Shown piece by piece: positions 5,893 through 12,354 of a stretch of 12,354 nucleotides of DNA (its first letter is position 1; every line of letters starts with the position of its first letter). Source of the DNA: Solirubrobacterales bacterium (GTDB taxonomy: Bacteria; Actinomycetota; Thermoleophilia; Solirubrobacterales; Solirubrobacteraceae); assembly GCA_019240015.1 (NCBI GenBank), contig JAFAZB010000190.1, positions 1 through 12,354 on the forward strand, given 5' to 3'. The position numbers were made by a program, and so were the translations under genes. The notes below the pieces were generated by a model that searched no databases, was not told the DNA's origin, and saw only the letters and a list, made by a program, of their open reading frames with translations.

Positions 5893-7744
5893 CGCCGGCG
5901 CGCTCGATCCGGAAGCCGGCGAGCGCCAGCATGTCGGGCAGCTCGCGCACGGCGTTGCGGTCCTTCTCGCGGGTGGGCTCGCTCAGCTCAGACCACGGCT
6001 TGATGTCGGCCGAGATCTTGTGTTTGCGGTCGGTCGAGGGGCCGTGGCGCCATCCCGCCGCGACGCGGGCGTTCATCCAGCGGGTGTGCTCGTGCTCGGC
6101 GAGCAGCTCGAGCTCCTGGCCGGTGAACTCGAACGGCGCCTCAGCGGGGTCACGCAACGGCATCGGCACCAACATCGTGCCGATCAGGTTGAGCTTGAAG
6201 TGCAGGTCGTCGGCGAACTTGCGGTTGTCCTCCCGCTGGTGCTCGGGGAGCTCCTCCCACGCCACCAGGAACTCGTTATCCGCGGCGGTCAGTCCCTTGG
6301 CCCGCTCGTTTCGCAGCCACTGCGCGTGCTGGGCGCGGGCGAGGAGCTCGTTGGTGCCGCGCAGCAGCAGCGCGTCCGAGGTGGCGTTGCTGATCACGCC
6401 GAAGGCCGAGATGCACTGGAACCGCCCTTCCTCGGAGTTGAGCACGATCGCGATCCCTTCGCGCTCGTCGTCGAGCGCGACCGCCACCGGAATGTGGGCG
6501 GTGGCCGGGCGGGCGTGAAGGGCAAGCGCCGCGAGCAGCGCGTCTCCCTCGTCGAGCAGGCAGACGTACGCGTGGATGACCTCGCAGCCACCGTCGGGGA
6601 CGACCATCGCCGCCCCACCTTGGAAGCGAGCGGACTCGATCGCGAGCTCGTGGGCCACCAGCGAGCAGTAGCGATCGAGCGCCGGGTAGCGGTCGCGGAG
6701 CGCCTGCAGGTCGCGTTCGGCGTGCGGCCCCGCCAGCGTGATCCGCAACCGGTCGCGATCTCGGGACAGGCTGGACCAGAGGCGCGCAATCTGAAGCACG
6801 ATCTGCTCCCCGACCCCTTCGATCCCGACCATCAGCAGATGCGCTTCCCACGGCTCGCCGTCTGGGACCGGGCGTGCGATGAAAGGCGGATGGCGCTCCA
6901 ACAGCAACTGGGCGCCAGTCGCGAACACGTTGAAGTACTCCAGCCGCGCGCCTGCCTGCCGCGGCTCGAAGCTCGCGCCCTCGGCGGCCAGCGAGCGCCA
7001 CAGGTCGAGGTCGCGGAGATGGGCGAAGATCGTCAGCCGCTCCGGATCCCGCTGGCGAGCCCGGGCCGCCGCCGCGGCGATATCGACGTTGGCGCCGTCG
7101 CGTCCGGACAGCGCGACGAGCGTCCGGGCGTTTCTGATTCCCGCCCGCCGCAGCATCAGCTCGTCGGTGGCCGAGCCGATCAGCACTCGGACCCCCCGTG
7201 CGCGCGCGGTCGGTATCAGCTCGGCGATCGGGTTCGATTCGATCACCACCACCGGCTCGTGGTCGACAAGCGCCTGCGCGAGGCGCGCCCCGCTGGTCCC
7301 GAGGCCGGCGACGATCACATGCCTGCGCACCAGCAGACGGATCCCCAGCACCCTCGCCTGCTCGCGGGACAGCGCGAGGATTGTTCCGACCGCCGCGTAG
7401 CCGGTGAGCACGGGGGCGATGATCCGCGCGATCTGCAGCGCCAACGGGATCGGCGGGGTGACCGAGCCCCCGAACACGAACAGCGTGATCGCGCGGTACA
7501 GGGAGTCCCAGAAGCCGTAGTGGATCAGCACTCCGCGGGCGGTCTGGACCGTCACCTCGGAGAACCCGATCGTTCCCAGTACCAGCACTGTGATCCCGAG
7601 CGCGAGCAGCGCAGGGGGGCGGACGTCGTGCCAGCGCGGCTTCACCCGCCGGCGCCACGTCAGGCGCGCCGAGCGGAGCGTCCGCTGAGCCGGCCCGTGC
7701 TCGGCGGGTCGGATCCGTGCGGCGGGGGACGTCCGGGCGGGCAT
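5762..7744 (-). CDS. Two-TM, TrkA-N (RCK-like) protein with C-terminal RyR domain
   Basis: This 660-residue protein starts at ATG 7744. In order it has a basic cytoplasmic N-terminus (1-40), a membrane segment (about 43-60), a pore-loop-like stretch (about 78-100, with FVFGGSVTPP and no TVGYG filter), and a second membrane segment (about 105-125). A TrkA-N Rossmann domain follows (142-224; GLGTSG at 147-152 and an acidic residue at the end of strand 2 in VVVIES), then a second Rossmann-like region (from about 300; VGIEGVG at 306-312). A RyR repeat domain closes the folded part (about 543-613; HEHTRW, AGWRHGP and EKDR are the family landmarks). The tail after about 617 is Ala/Gly/Ser/Arg-rich and lies wholly in the antisense overlap. 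I infer a ligand-gated ion channel or ion-transport regulator, with a nucleotide bound by the Rossmann domains. It starts 48 nt after the thiY-like stop on the same strand. Confidence 0.85.
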   Translation of the reverse strand: MPARTSPAARIRPAEHGPAQRTLRSARLTWRRRVKPRWHDVRPPALLALGITVLVLGTIGFSEVTVQTARGVLIHYGFWDSLYRAITLFVFGGSVTPPIPLALQIARIIAPVLTGYAAVGTILALSREQARVLGIRLLVRRHVIVAGLGTSGARLAQALVDHEPVVVIESNPIAELIPTARARGVRVLIGSATDELMLRRAGIRNARTLVALSGRDGANVDIAAAAARARQRDPERLTIFAHLRDLDLWRSLAAEGASFEPRQAGARLEYFNVFATGAQLLLERHPPFIARPVPDGEPWEAHLLMVGIEGVGEQIVLQIARLWSSLSRDRDRLRITLAGPHAERDLQALRDRYPALDRYCSLVAHELAIESARFQGGAAMVVPDGGCEVIHAYVCLLDEGDALLAALALHARPATAHIPVAVALDDEREGIAIVLNSEEGRFQCISAFGVISNATSDALLLRGTNELLARAQHAQWLRNERAKGLTAADNEFLVAWEELPEHQREDNRKFADDLHFKLNLIGTMLVPMPLRDPAEAPFEFTGQELELLAEHEHTRWMNARVAAGWRHGPSTDRKHKISADIKPWSELSEPTREKDRNAVRELPDMLALAGFRIERAGATAAPRALGRPAAGGTRSGSSPAGAAAKTVHRSHTARTPPARD

Positions 7745-7792
7745 CAGCGGCCCAGGTATAGCGCGCGGGGCGTCGCTGCAGGCAGGCGCCCG

Positions 7793-8809
7793 CTAGGAGC
7801 CCTGGCCCGCCAGCAGCTCGTTGGTCGACGCGTCGGTGGCCGCGGCCGGATTCGAGATCAAGTGCTGGCTCAGCATCCACTGGCCATAGGCCGACCACTG
7901 GCCGGGGTCCTGCCAACCCCAGGGCTGCCCGGCTGGGGGGAAGAACGCGGGTAGCGTCGCGGTCACACTGGCCTGCTGAAGCTTGGCGTCGAGGGAGGGG
8001 TTGGCTCGCACCAGCGAGGCGACCCCTGCCTGGGGATCGGCTCTGACAGTCTGATAGCCGCGCGCGAGCGCCTGCACGAAGCGGCGCAGCTGGTCGGCCT
8101 TCGCCGCGATCGTGCTCTCCCGCGCGACCAGCACCAGCTCGTCGTAGGTGGGCACCCCTACCTCGTCCATCCGGATCACGTTCGGCCGCTTGCCCATCTG
8201 CGAGAGCTGGATCGCCTCCACGTTCCAGTAAGCGCCGAGCGTGGCGTCGACGCGGCCGGCGAGCATCGCCGGCACGAGGTTGTCGCCGACGTTGATCTCC
8301 CGGACCGAGCTCGCGGGCACGCCGGCGCGCGCCAGGATCGTCGTCAGGTACGCGTGCTGGTACGGGATCCCGGCGTCGCCCACCCGTTTGCCGCGCAACT
8401 GGGCCACCGTGCGGATGTGGCGCGCGCCGAGCGAGACGATCGAGGTCAGCGGCCGTTGGACCAGCGCCGCTATCGACGCCAGCGGCTCTCCGCGGTCGCG
8501 CGCCAACAACAGCTCCGGCTCGTATGAGATCGCTACGTCGACCTTGCCGGCCGCCACCAGCTGGAGCGGCGCGGCCGGATCAGAGGGCTCCTGGAGCCGC
8601 ACGGTCAGTCCCGCGCGCGCGAAATCACCCTCGGCCAGCGCCTGGTAGATGCCCACGTGATCGGCGTTCGGGAGCCAGTCGAGCATCACGTTCAGCGACT
8701 GGGAGCTGGTGGGCGCGAGCGCGTCCTTCTTCTCGCCGCACGCCGCCAGCGCCAGCGACGCCGCGCCGGCGCTCAGGAGGATCGCCAGGGTGCTCCGTCG
8801 GCGCCTCAC
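7793..8809 (-). CDS. thiY: ABC importer substrate-binding lipoprotein, NMT1/THI5-like (thiamin pyrimidine precursor)
   Basis: This lipoprotein should capture a thiamin pyrimidine precursor (HMP or formylaminopyrimidine) outside the membrane and pass it to the adjacent permease. The GTG start at 8809 gives 338 residues and forms a GTGA overlap with the permease stop. It also places an ideal lipoprotein signal at the N-terminus: MRRRRSTL, a hydrophobic run, and a lipobox LAAC with Cys24 as the lipidated residue. An upstream ATG at 8842 would add 11 residues inside the permease gene and is less likely. The NMT1/THI5 signature is LDWLPNADHVGIYQA (43-57), followed by DVAISYEPELL and GKRVGDAG. The pyrimidine assignment comes from this family together with the TPP riboswitch upstream of the operon. 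HMP versus formylaminopyrimidine cannot be decided here. Confidence 0.88.
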   Translation of the reverse strand: MRRRRSTLAILLSAGAASLALAACGEKKDALAPTSSQSLNVMLDWLPNADHVGIYQALAEGDFARAGLTVRLQEPSDPAAPLQLVAAGKVDVAISYEPELLLARDRGEPLASIAALVQRPLTSIVSLGARHIRTVAQLRGKRVGDAGIPYQHAYLTTILARAGVPASSVREINVGDNLVPAMLAGRVDATLGAYWNVEAIQLSQMGKRPNVIRMDEVGVPTYDELVLVARESTIAAKADQLRRFVQALARGYQTVRADPQAGVASLVRANPSLDAKLQQASVTATLPAFFPPAGQPWGWQDPGQWSAYGQWMLSQHLISNPAAATDASTNELLAGQGS

Positions 8810-9582
8810 GGCGCCGCCGCCTGCTCGCGTTGATAGGCCCATGGCAACGCCCAGCGCTCGGCCAGCGACAGCAGCGCGAACAGCGAGATCGCGAACGCCG
8901 AGAGGATCACGACGGCGGCGTAGGCTCGGGCGGTCAGCAGCTGGGGAATCGACTGCTCGAACAGGTAGCCGAGCCCGGAGCTGGCGCCGGCCTGCTCGGC
9001 GAACACCGCGCCGATCACCGCCACCGTGACCGCGATCTTCGCGCCGGTGAACAGCGAGGGCAGCGCGGCCGGGAGCTCGATATGGCGAAACGTCCTTTGC
9101 CTGGGGGCGTCGAAGGTGCGCATCAGCTTGATCAAATCAGGGTCCACCGCCGCGAACCCGGCGAGCGTGGTGACCACGATCGAGAAGAACGACACCAGCG
9201 CGATCACTACCAGCTTGGGCAGGATCCCGAACCCCAGCCACAGGACCAGGACCGGCGCCACGATCGGGATCGGCAGCGTCTGCGAGGCGACTAGGAGCGG
9301 ATACACGGCGCGGCGAAGGGTCGGGGAGAAGTGGATCGCGGCCGAGAATGCCAGGCCGGTCACGCTCGCGAGCAGGATTCCCAGCAGCACCTCCTCGGCG
9401 GTGACGAGGAAGTTGCTGCCCAGCAGCGAGCGATCCACCCACAGCGAGCGGGCGACTTCGTGCGGCGCGGGGAGGATCAGGGGATCCGCACCGCCGAGGT
9501 CCACGTACAGCTCCCAGAGCGCGACCAGCGCCACCAGCAGCGCGGCAGCCCGCCAGGGCCAGCCGGACAAGCCTCGCCTCAC
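8806..9582 (-). CDS. thiX: ABC importer permease (thiamin precursor transport)
   Basis: This is an inner-membrane permease of the binding-protein-dependent family, 258 residues, with about six hydrophobic segments (about 11-28, 62-82, 95-117, 122-142, 180-196 and 220-240). The cytoplasmic EAA-like loop that docks the ATPase is visible at about 157-183 (FDAPRQRTF...LPAALPSLFTGA). Relatives serve NMT1/THI5, taurine and nitrate type importers; the riboswitch and the NMT1-like lipoprotein point to the thiamin branch. The start is GTG at 9582, overlapping the ATPase stop as GTGA. Its own TGA overlaps the lipoprotein GTG in the same way, so all three proteins are probably made by coupled translation. 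Confidence 0.88.
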   Translation of the reverse strand: MRRGLSGWPWRAAALLVALVALWELYVDLGGADPLILPAPHEVARSLWVDRSLLGSNFLVTAEEVLLGILLASVTGLAFSAAIHFSPTLRRAVYPLLVASQTLPIPIVAPVLVLWLGFGILPKLVVIALVSFFSIVVTTLAGFAAVDPDLIKLMRTFDAPRQRTFRHIELPAALPSLFTGAKIAVTVAVIGAVFAEQAGASSGLGYLFEQSIPQLLTARAYAAVVILSAFAISLFALLSLAERWALPWAYQREQAAAP

Positions 9583-10343
9583 GCCGACACCCCCAGCGCC
9601 GCCAGCACCTGCTCACGCAGCGCGACCACGGCGGGATCCCCGCGCCGGCGCGGGCGGGCGAGCGAGACTTCGATCTCGGCCACCGCGTGGCCGGGGCGTC
9701 CCGACATCACCACCACCCGGTCGCCGAGGACGACTGCCTCCTCGACGTCGTGGGTGACGAGCAGCACCGTGCGCGGCTCGCTGGCCAGTACCTCGATCAG
9801 CCAATCCTGCATCTGGAGGCGGGTGATCGCGTCGAGCGCCGCGAACGGCTCGTCGAGCGCCAACAGCGGCTTGCCGGCGAGCAGCGAGCGCAGGAATGAC
9901 ACCCGCTGACGCATCCCGCCCGACAGCTCGGCGGGACGGGCATGCTCAAAACCGGCCAGCCCGAAGCGCTCGAGCCAGGGCGCCGCGGTGGCGCGCGCCT
10001 GGGCGCGCCCGACGCCGCGGGCCCGCAGCGCGAGCCCCGCGTTGTCGAGCGCGGTGCACCACGGCAGCAGCAGATCGCGCTGGGGCATCAGCACCGCCGG
10101 GGCGCAGCGAACGGTGCCGGAGTCGGGCAGCTGGAGCCCGCACACGAGCTCGAGTAGCGTGGTCTTGCCGCACCCGCTCGGCCCCACCACGGTGACGATC
10201 TCGCCTGGCCGCGCTCGCAGCGACATCGAGGCGAGCGCGTGCACGGGACCGCGCCTGGTCCTGAACGTCCGGCTCACGAGCTCGACGCTGACACCGTCAT
10301 CGCCTTGAAGCTCGCGAGGCTCCTTGACGGGAGCCTCGATCAT
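9579..10343 (-). CDS. thiZ: ABC importer ATP-binding protein (thiamin precursor transport)
   Basis: This 254-residue ATPase powers the importer. All motifs are intact: Walker A GPSGCGKTT (54-62), Q-loop MPQRDLLLPW (86-95), signature LSGGM (140-144), Walker B LLALDEP (160-166) and switch His198 (VTHD). I start it at ATG 10343. An ATG at 10370 in the same frame lies inside the TPP aptamer, in the conserved UAAUGCC stretch, and cannot sensibly be the initiator. The ribosome-binding sequence GGAGGGAG (10362 to 10355) is 11 nt upstream of ATG 10343 and is part of the aptamer's 3' strand. The gene leads a thiZ-thiX-thiY order, and expression should fall when TPP is plentiful. Confidence 0.9.
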   Translation of the reverse strand: MIEAPVKEPRELQGDDGVSVELVSRTFRTRRGPVHALASMSLRARPGEIVTVVGPSGCGKTTLLELVCGLQLPDSGTVRCAPAVLMPQRDLLLPWCTALDNAGLALRARGVGRAQARATAAPWLERFGLAGFEHARPAELSGGMRQRVSFLRSLLAGKPLLALDEPFAALDAITRLQMQDWLIEVLASEPRTVLLVTHDVEEAVVLGDRVVVMSGRPGHAVAEIEVSLARPRRRGDPAVVALREQVLAALGVSA

Positions 10344-10350
10344 TGCGCTT

Positions 10351-10460
10351 GTCGCTCCCTCCGCGGGCATTACCCCACAGGTTCGAAGGGTCAGCGCCGG
10401 GTCGCTTGCAAGCGAGGGGCGCTATCTCAGCCGGCCTTCCCGCCAGCACCCCTGAGTTGT
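10351..10460 (-). ncRNA. TPP riboswitch (THI element)
   Basis: Read on the minus strand, the leader contains the conserved blocks of the thiamin pyrophosphate aptamer in order: CUCAGGGGUGC, then GGCUGAGA (CUGAGA at 10430 to 10425), ACCCUUCGAACCUG (ending at 10378), and GGGUAAUGCCCGCGGAGGGAG. The P3 stem is GCUGGC/GCCGGC. An optional P3a arm is well formed: AGCGCC (10423 to 10418) pairs with GGCGCU (10398 to 10393) and encloses the palindrome UCGCUUGCAAGCGA. The Shine-Dalgarno sequence of the ATPase gene falls within the 3' strand, so control is most simply translational, by masking the ribosome-binding site. I see no terminator hairpin with a U-run between aptamer and start codon. Confidence 0.95.
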
Positions 10461-10474
10461 CAGTGTCGGGAGGG

Positions 10475-10480
10475 ATGCTA
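10475..10480 (-). promoter_or_regulatory. Candidate -10 box for the thi operon
   Basis: TAGCAT on the minus strand lies 15 nt upstream of the first aptamer bases, so transcription would begin just before the riboswitch. No good -35 box is seen in the GC-only sequence further upstream. The assignment rests mainly on position. Confidence 0.3.
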
Positions 10481-10568
10481 GCGCGCGGGCGGCGGTCGCG
10501 GGCGGGGGCTCGAGCCGCGCGGTCCGGGGATCGGCCGCGCTCTGCTCGAGCGCGATAACGTCCCGCCC

Positions 10569-12354
10569 GTGGGGAGTCACAAGCGCCGGTTGGTGGTCTG
10601 GGTCGCAACCGCGCTCGTTTCGCTGGGGGTGAGCTCGGCGATCGCCGCAGGGGCCAGCGCGCGGCGGTTCTCGGTCTCGCTTCCGCCGGTGGGCCGCAGC
10701 CCGTGGCCGGGCCCAGGTCGCGGCGCGTGGCCGGCGCGGGGGCGAGGGTTGCGGCCGCGGATCGGCCCGGCGATGGGCATTCTCGCGCCCTGGGGCCATC
10801 AGGAGGTCGCGTCGGCGCCCAGCATCCCGCTGGTCTACCACGGCGGTCCGGTGATGCGGGGGGTGACGCTGCACACGATCTTCTGGGCGCCCGCCGGCTA
10901 CCGATTCGATGGCTCGCCGGGCGCCGCCACGCCCGGCTACGAGCAGCTGATCCAGCAGTTCCTGGTCGACGTGGCGCACGACTCGGGCACCACCGGCAAC
11001 GTTTTCTCGGTGCTCAACCAGTATCCGGACAGGGCGGGAGCCGGCAGCCATGGGCTCGCCTACGACCCCGCGACGGACTCGATCGACGATCCCAACCCGT
11101 ACCCCAGCGGCCAGGGTTGCCCGTCGCCGTCGGGGATCGCGGCGTGCGTGACCGACCTTCAGCTGCGCCACGAGATCGAGCGGGTGATCCGCTCGGGGCC
11201 GCCGGGCGAGCGCGGGTTGAACAACCTGTGGCTGGTATTCCTGCCCCCCGACGTCGATACGTGCGTGGCGATCGCCCAGTGCGGCAGCGACACTTACGCC
11301 GGCTATCACGCGCTGCTGGACTTCGGCCGCGGCAGCGCGGTCTACGTGGTGGCCCCCGACCCGTTGATCGAGAGCACCCCGCCGCCCGGAGCCGATCCGC
11401 AGGGTAACCCGGAAGCTGAGTTGGCGATCGACGCCGCCGCCCACGAGACCGCGGAGGCGCTGAGCGACCCCGAGGGCACCGGATGGATGGACCCCAACGG
11501 GTTCGAGGTCGGCGACAAATGCGAGAACGGCCCTCAGCAGGGCACGCCGCTCGGCTTCGCAGCCGACGGCTCGCCATACAACCAGGTGATCGACGGACAC
11601 CAGTACCTGCTCCAGACGATGTGGTCGAACCCCGCGGCGGGCTGCGTTCAGCGCAGCACGGCGACCAGCTCGGCGCTGTCACTGGCGACCGTCAACCTGA
11701 GGCAGTTCAGCTCGTCTGTCAGCGGCAACATCGGCACCGCCACCGGCGGCGTCCCGGTGCTGGTGGGCTTGTTGCGCGGCAACGAGCTGCTGGCGCTGGC
11801 GTTTGACAGCACCCGCGCCGGGGGCGGATGGGGTCCGGTGACGCTGACCGCCGTGAGAGGCGGCCAGCACGCGCTGGGCGACGACCGCGACGCGCTGCTG
11901 GTCGTGTATGGGCCCGGGGGGCCCAAGGACGACGCGATCGCCACCGGCGACGGCGGTGACCCGTTCTCGGAGCTGGGCTTCACCGGCTGGTACGACCTCG
12001 ATCACGGCGCCCAGGTCAGCTCCACCCCGCTCCGGGGGACGGTGGTCGTGGGACCGTGCTCGCAGACCGGGGTGCTGGCGCTGACGGTCAACGGCGCCGG
12101 CACCGCGTCGCCGACCGAGCGCTGCGATGCAGAGACCGACGCCGCGCCGGTGCCCACGCCGCCGCTCGGCCCGGGAAGCACCGTCATGCTGAGCAGCCAG
12201 GACAACCGCGCCGACAGCTCGCTAAGCCCCAGCGGCGCGCTGGTCACGCTCACGGCGGAGCTCGGCGAGCCGGGCAGCGTCCCCAACGCCGGCAACTCAC
12301 AGCTGCTGTTCACCCCCAGCGGGTTCCCCAGCTGTACCGCGTACCTGCGCACGC
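10569..12354 (+). CDS. Secreted PHI-1/EXORDIUM-like protein with HExxE motif (3' end outside window)
   Basis: The frame is open from GTG 10569 to the right edge: 595 codons and no stop, so the C-terminus is missing. It begins with a signal peptide (MGSHKRRLVVWVATALV and following, cleavage near residue 30). A Pro/Arg/Gly-rich linker follows (about 35-70), then a conserved domain (about 85-365). The key motif is HETAEALSDP (292-301) followed by GWMD (305-308), which resembles the HELAE..NP..NAW motif of plant EXORDIUM/PHI-1 proteins and their bacterial relatives. The HExxE arrangement suggests a metal site, but peptidase activity is not established for the family. Six or more Cys residues fit an exported protein. 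Residues after about 365 are Gly/Thr/Ser-rich and look like beta-sandwich repeats of unknown role. No clear Shine-Dalgarno sequence precedes GTG 10569; it was chosen because it gives an intact signal peptide. Confidence 0.75.
   Translation, partial: MGSHKRRLVVWVATALVSLGVSSAIAAGASARRFSVSLPPVGRSPWPGPGRGAWPARGRGLRPRIGPAMGILAPWGHQEVASAPSIPLVYHGGPVMRGVTLHTIFWAPAGYRFDGSPGAATPGYEQLIQQFLVDVAHDSGTTGNVFSVLNQYPDRAGAGSHGLAYDPATDSIDDPNPYPSGQGCPSPSGIAACVTDLQLRHEIERVIRSGPPGERGLNNLWLVFLPPDVDTCVAIAQCGSDTYAGYHALLDFGRGSAVYVVAPDPLIESTPPPGADPQGNPEAELAIDAAAHETAEALSDPEGTGWMDPNGFEVGDKCENGPQQGTPLGFAADGSPYNQVIDGHQYLLQTMWSNPAAGCVQRSTATSSALSLATVNLRQFSSSVSGNIGTATGGVPVLVGLLRGNELLALAFDSTRAGGGWGPVTLTAVRGGQHALGDDRDALLVVYGPGGPKDDAIATGDGGDPFSELGFTGWYDLDHGAQVSSTPLRGTVVVGPCSQTGVLALTVNGAGTASPTERCDAETDAAPVPTPPLGPGSTVMLSSQDNRADSSLSPSGALVTLTAELGEPGSVPNAGNSQLLFTPSGFPSCTAYLRT

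Noticed and set aside
7745..7795. Possible terminator between the lipoprotein gene and the RyR gene
   Set aside because: A GCGGGCG / CGCCCCGC pairing with a bulge can be drawn, but there is no T-run, and such pairings are common by chance in this composition.
5561..7954. 797-codon open frame on the plus strand across the RyR gene
   Set aside because: It is antisense to a protein with clear domains, its translation is Arg/Gly/Gln/His-rich without any domain, and it runs through two real genes. Long antisense frames are expected at this GC content.
10422..11600. 392-codon minus-strand frame opposite the PHI-1-like gene
   Set aside because: It shows no domain and would overlap the TPP riboswitch leader. 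The plus strand has a signal peptide and a conserved motif.
1..12354. CRISPR array, tRNA, rRNA, insertion sequence or prophage
   Set aside because: I saw no regularly spaced direct repeats with unique spacers, no tRNA-like cloverleaf with T-loop consensus, no rRNA stretch, and no transposase, integrase or phage structural protein.

Overview
The window reads as chromosomal DNA from a very GC-rich actinobacterium. Codon third positions are almost all G or C, GTG starts are common, and the mix of genes fits Thermoleophilia / Solirubrobacterales: a sedolisin, a PrsW-like zinc-ribbon protein, a PHI-1-like secreted protein and a TrkA-N/RyR protein. This placement is inference from gene style, not from a marker gene. 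I see no rRNA, tRNA, CRISPR array, transposase or integrase.

Layout. Positions 1-306 hold no convincing gene. They carry two tandem imperfect hairpins built from four alternately inverted copies of a motif of about 19 nt. A minus-strand cluster follows (4630 down to 307): a DUF3891 protein, a membrane protein with two zinc ribbons and a catalytically degenerate PrsW-like core, and a secreted S53 (sedolisin/kumamolisin-like) peptidase that probably overlaps the membrane-protein gene by 4 nt. Divergent from it, on the plus strand (4705-5892), is a membrane-anchored Vps62-like protein. Its 3' end overlaps by 131 nt the convergent end of a 660-residue minus-strand protein with two membrane segments, TrkA-N/Rossmann modules and a C-terminal RyR (ryanodine-receptor repeat) domain.

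Upstream of the RyR gene on the minus strand is a three-gene ABC importer (10343 down to 7793): ATPase, permease and NMT1/THI5-like lipoprotein, joined by two GTGA stop/start overlaps. It is preceded by a clear TPP riboswitch (about 10460 down to 10351), which identifies it as a thiamin-precursor (pyrimidine) importer of ThiXYZ type. The riboswitch also corrects the ATPase start: the upstream ATG at 10370 lies inside the aptamer, and the real start is the ATG at 10343. The Shine-Dalgarno sequence is part of the aptamer's 3' strand, so TPP binding should mask it directly.

The right edge (10569 to beyond 12354) carries a secreted PHI-1/EXORDIUM-like protein with an HETAE...DP...GWMD motif, cut off by the window end.

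Most worth a second look: the channel-like TrkA-N/RyR protein just downstream of a TPP-controlled importer, the PrsW-like pseudo-protease coupled to a sedolisin, and the tandem hairpin element at the left edge.
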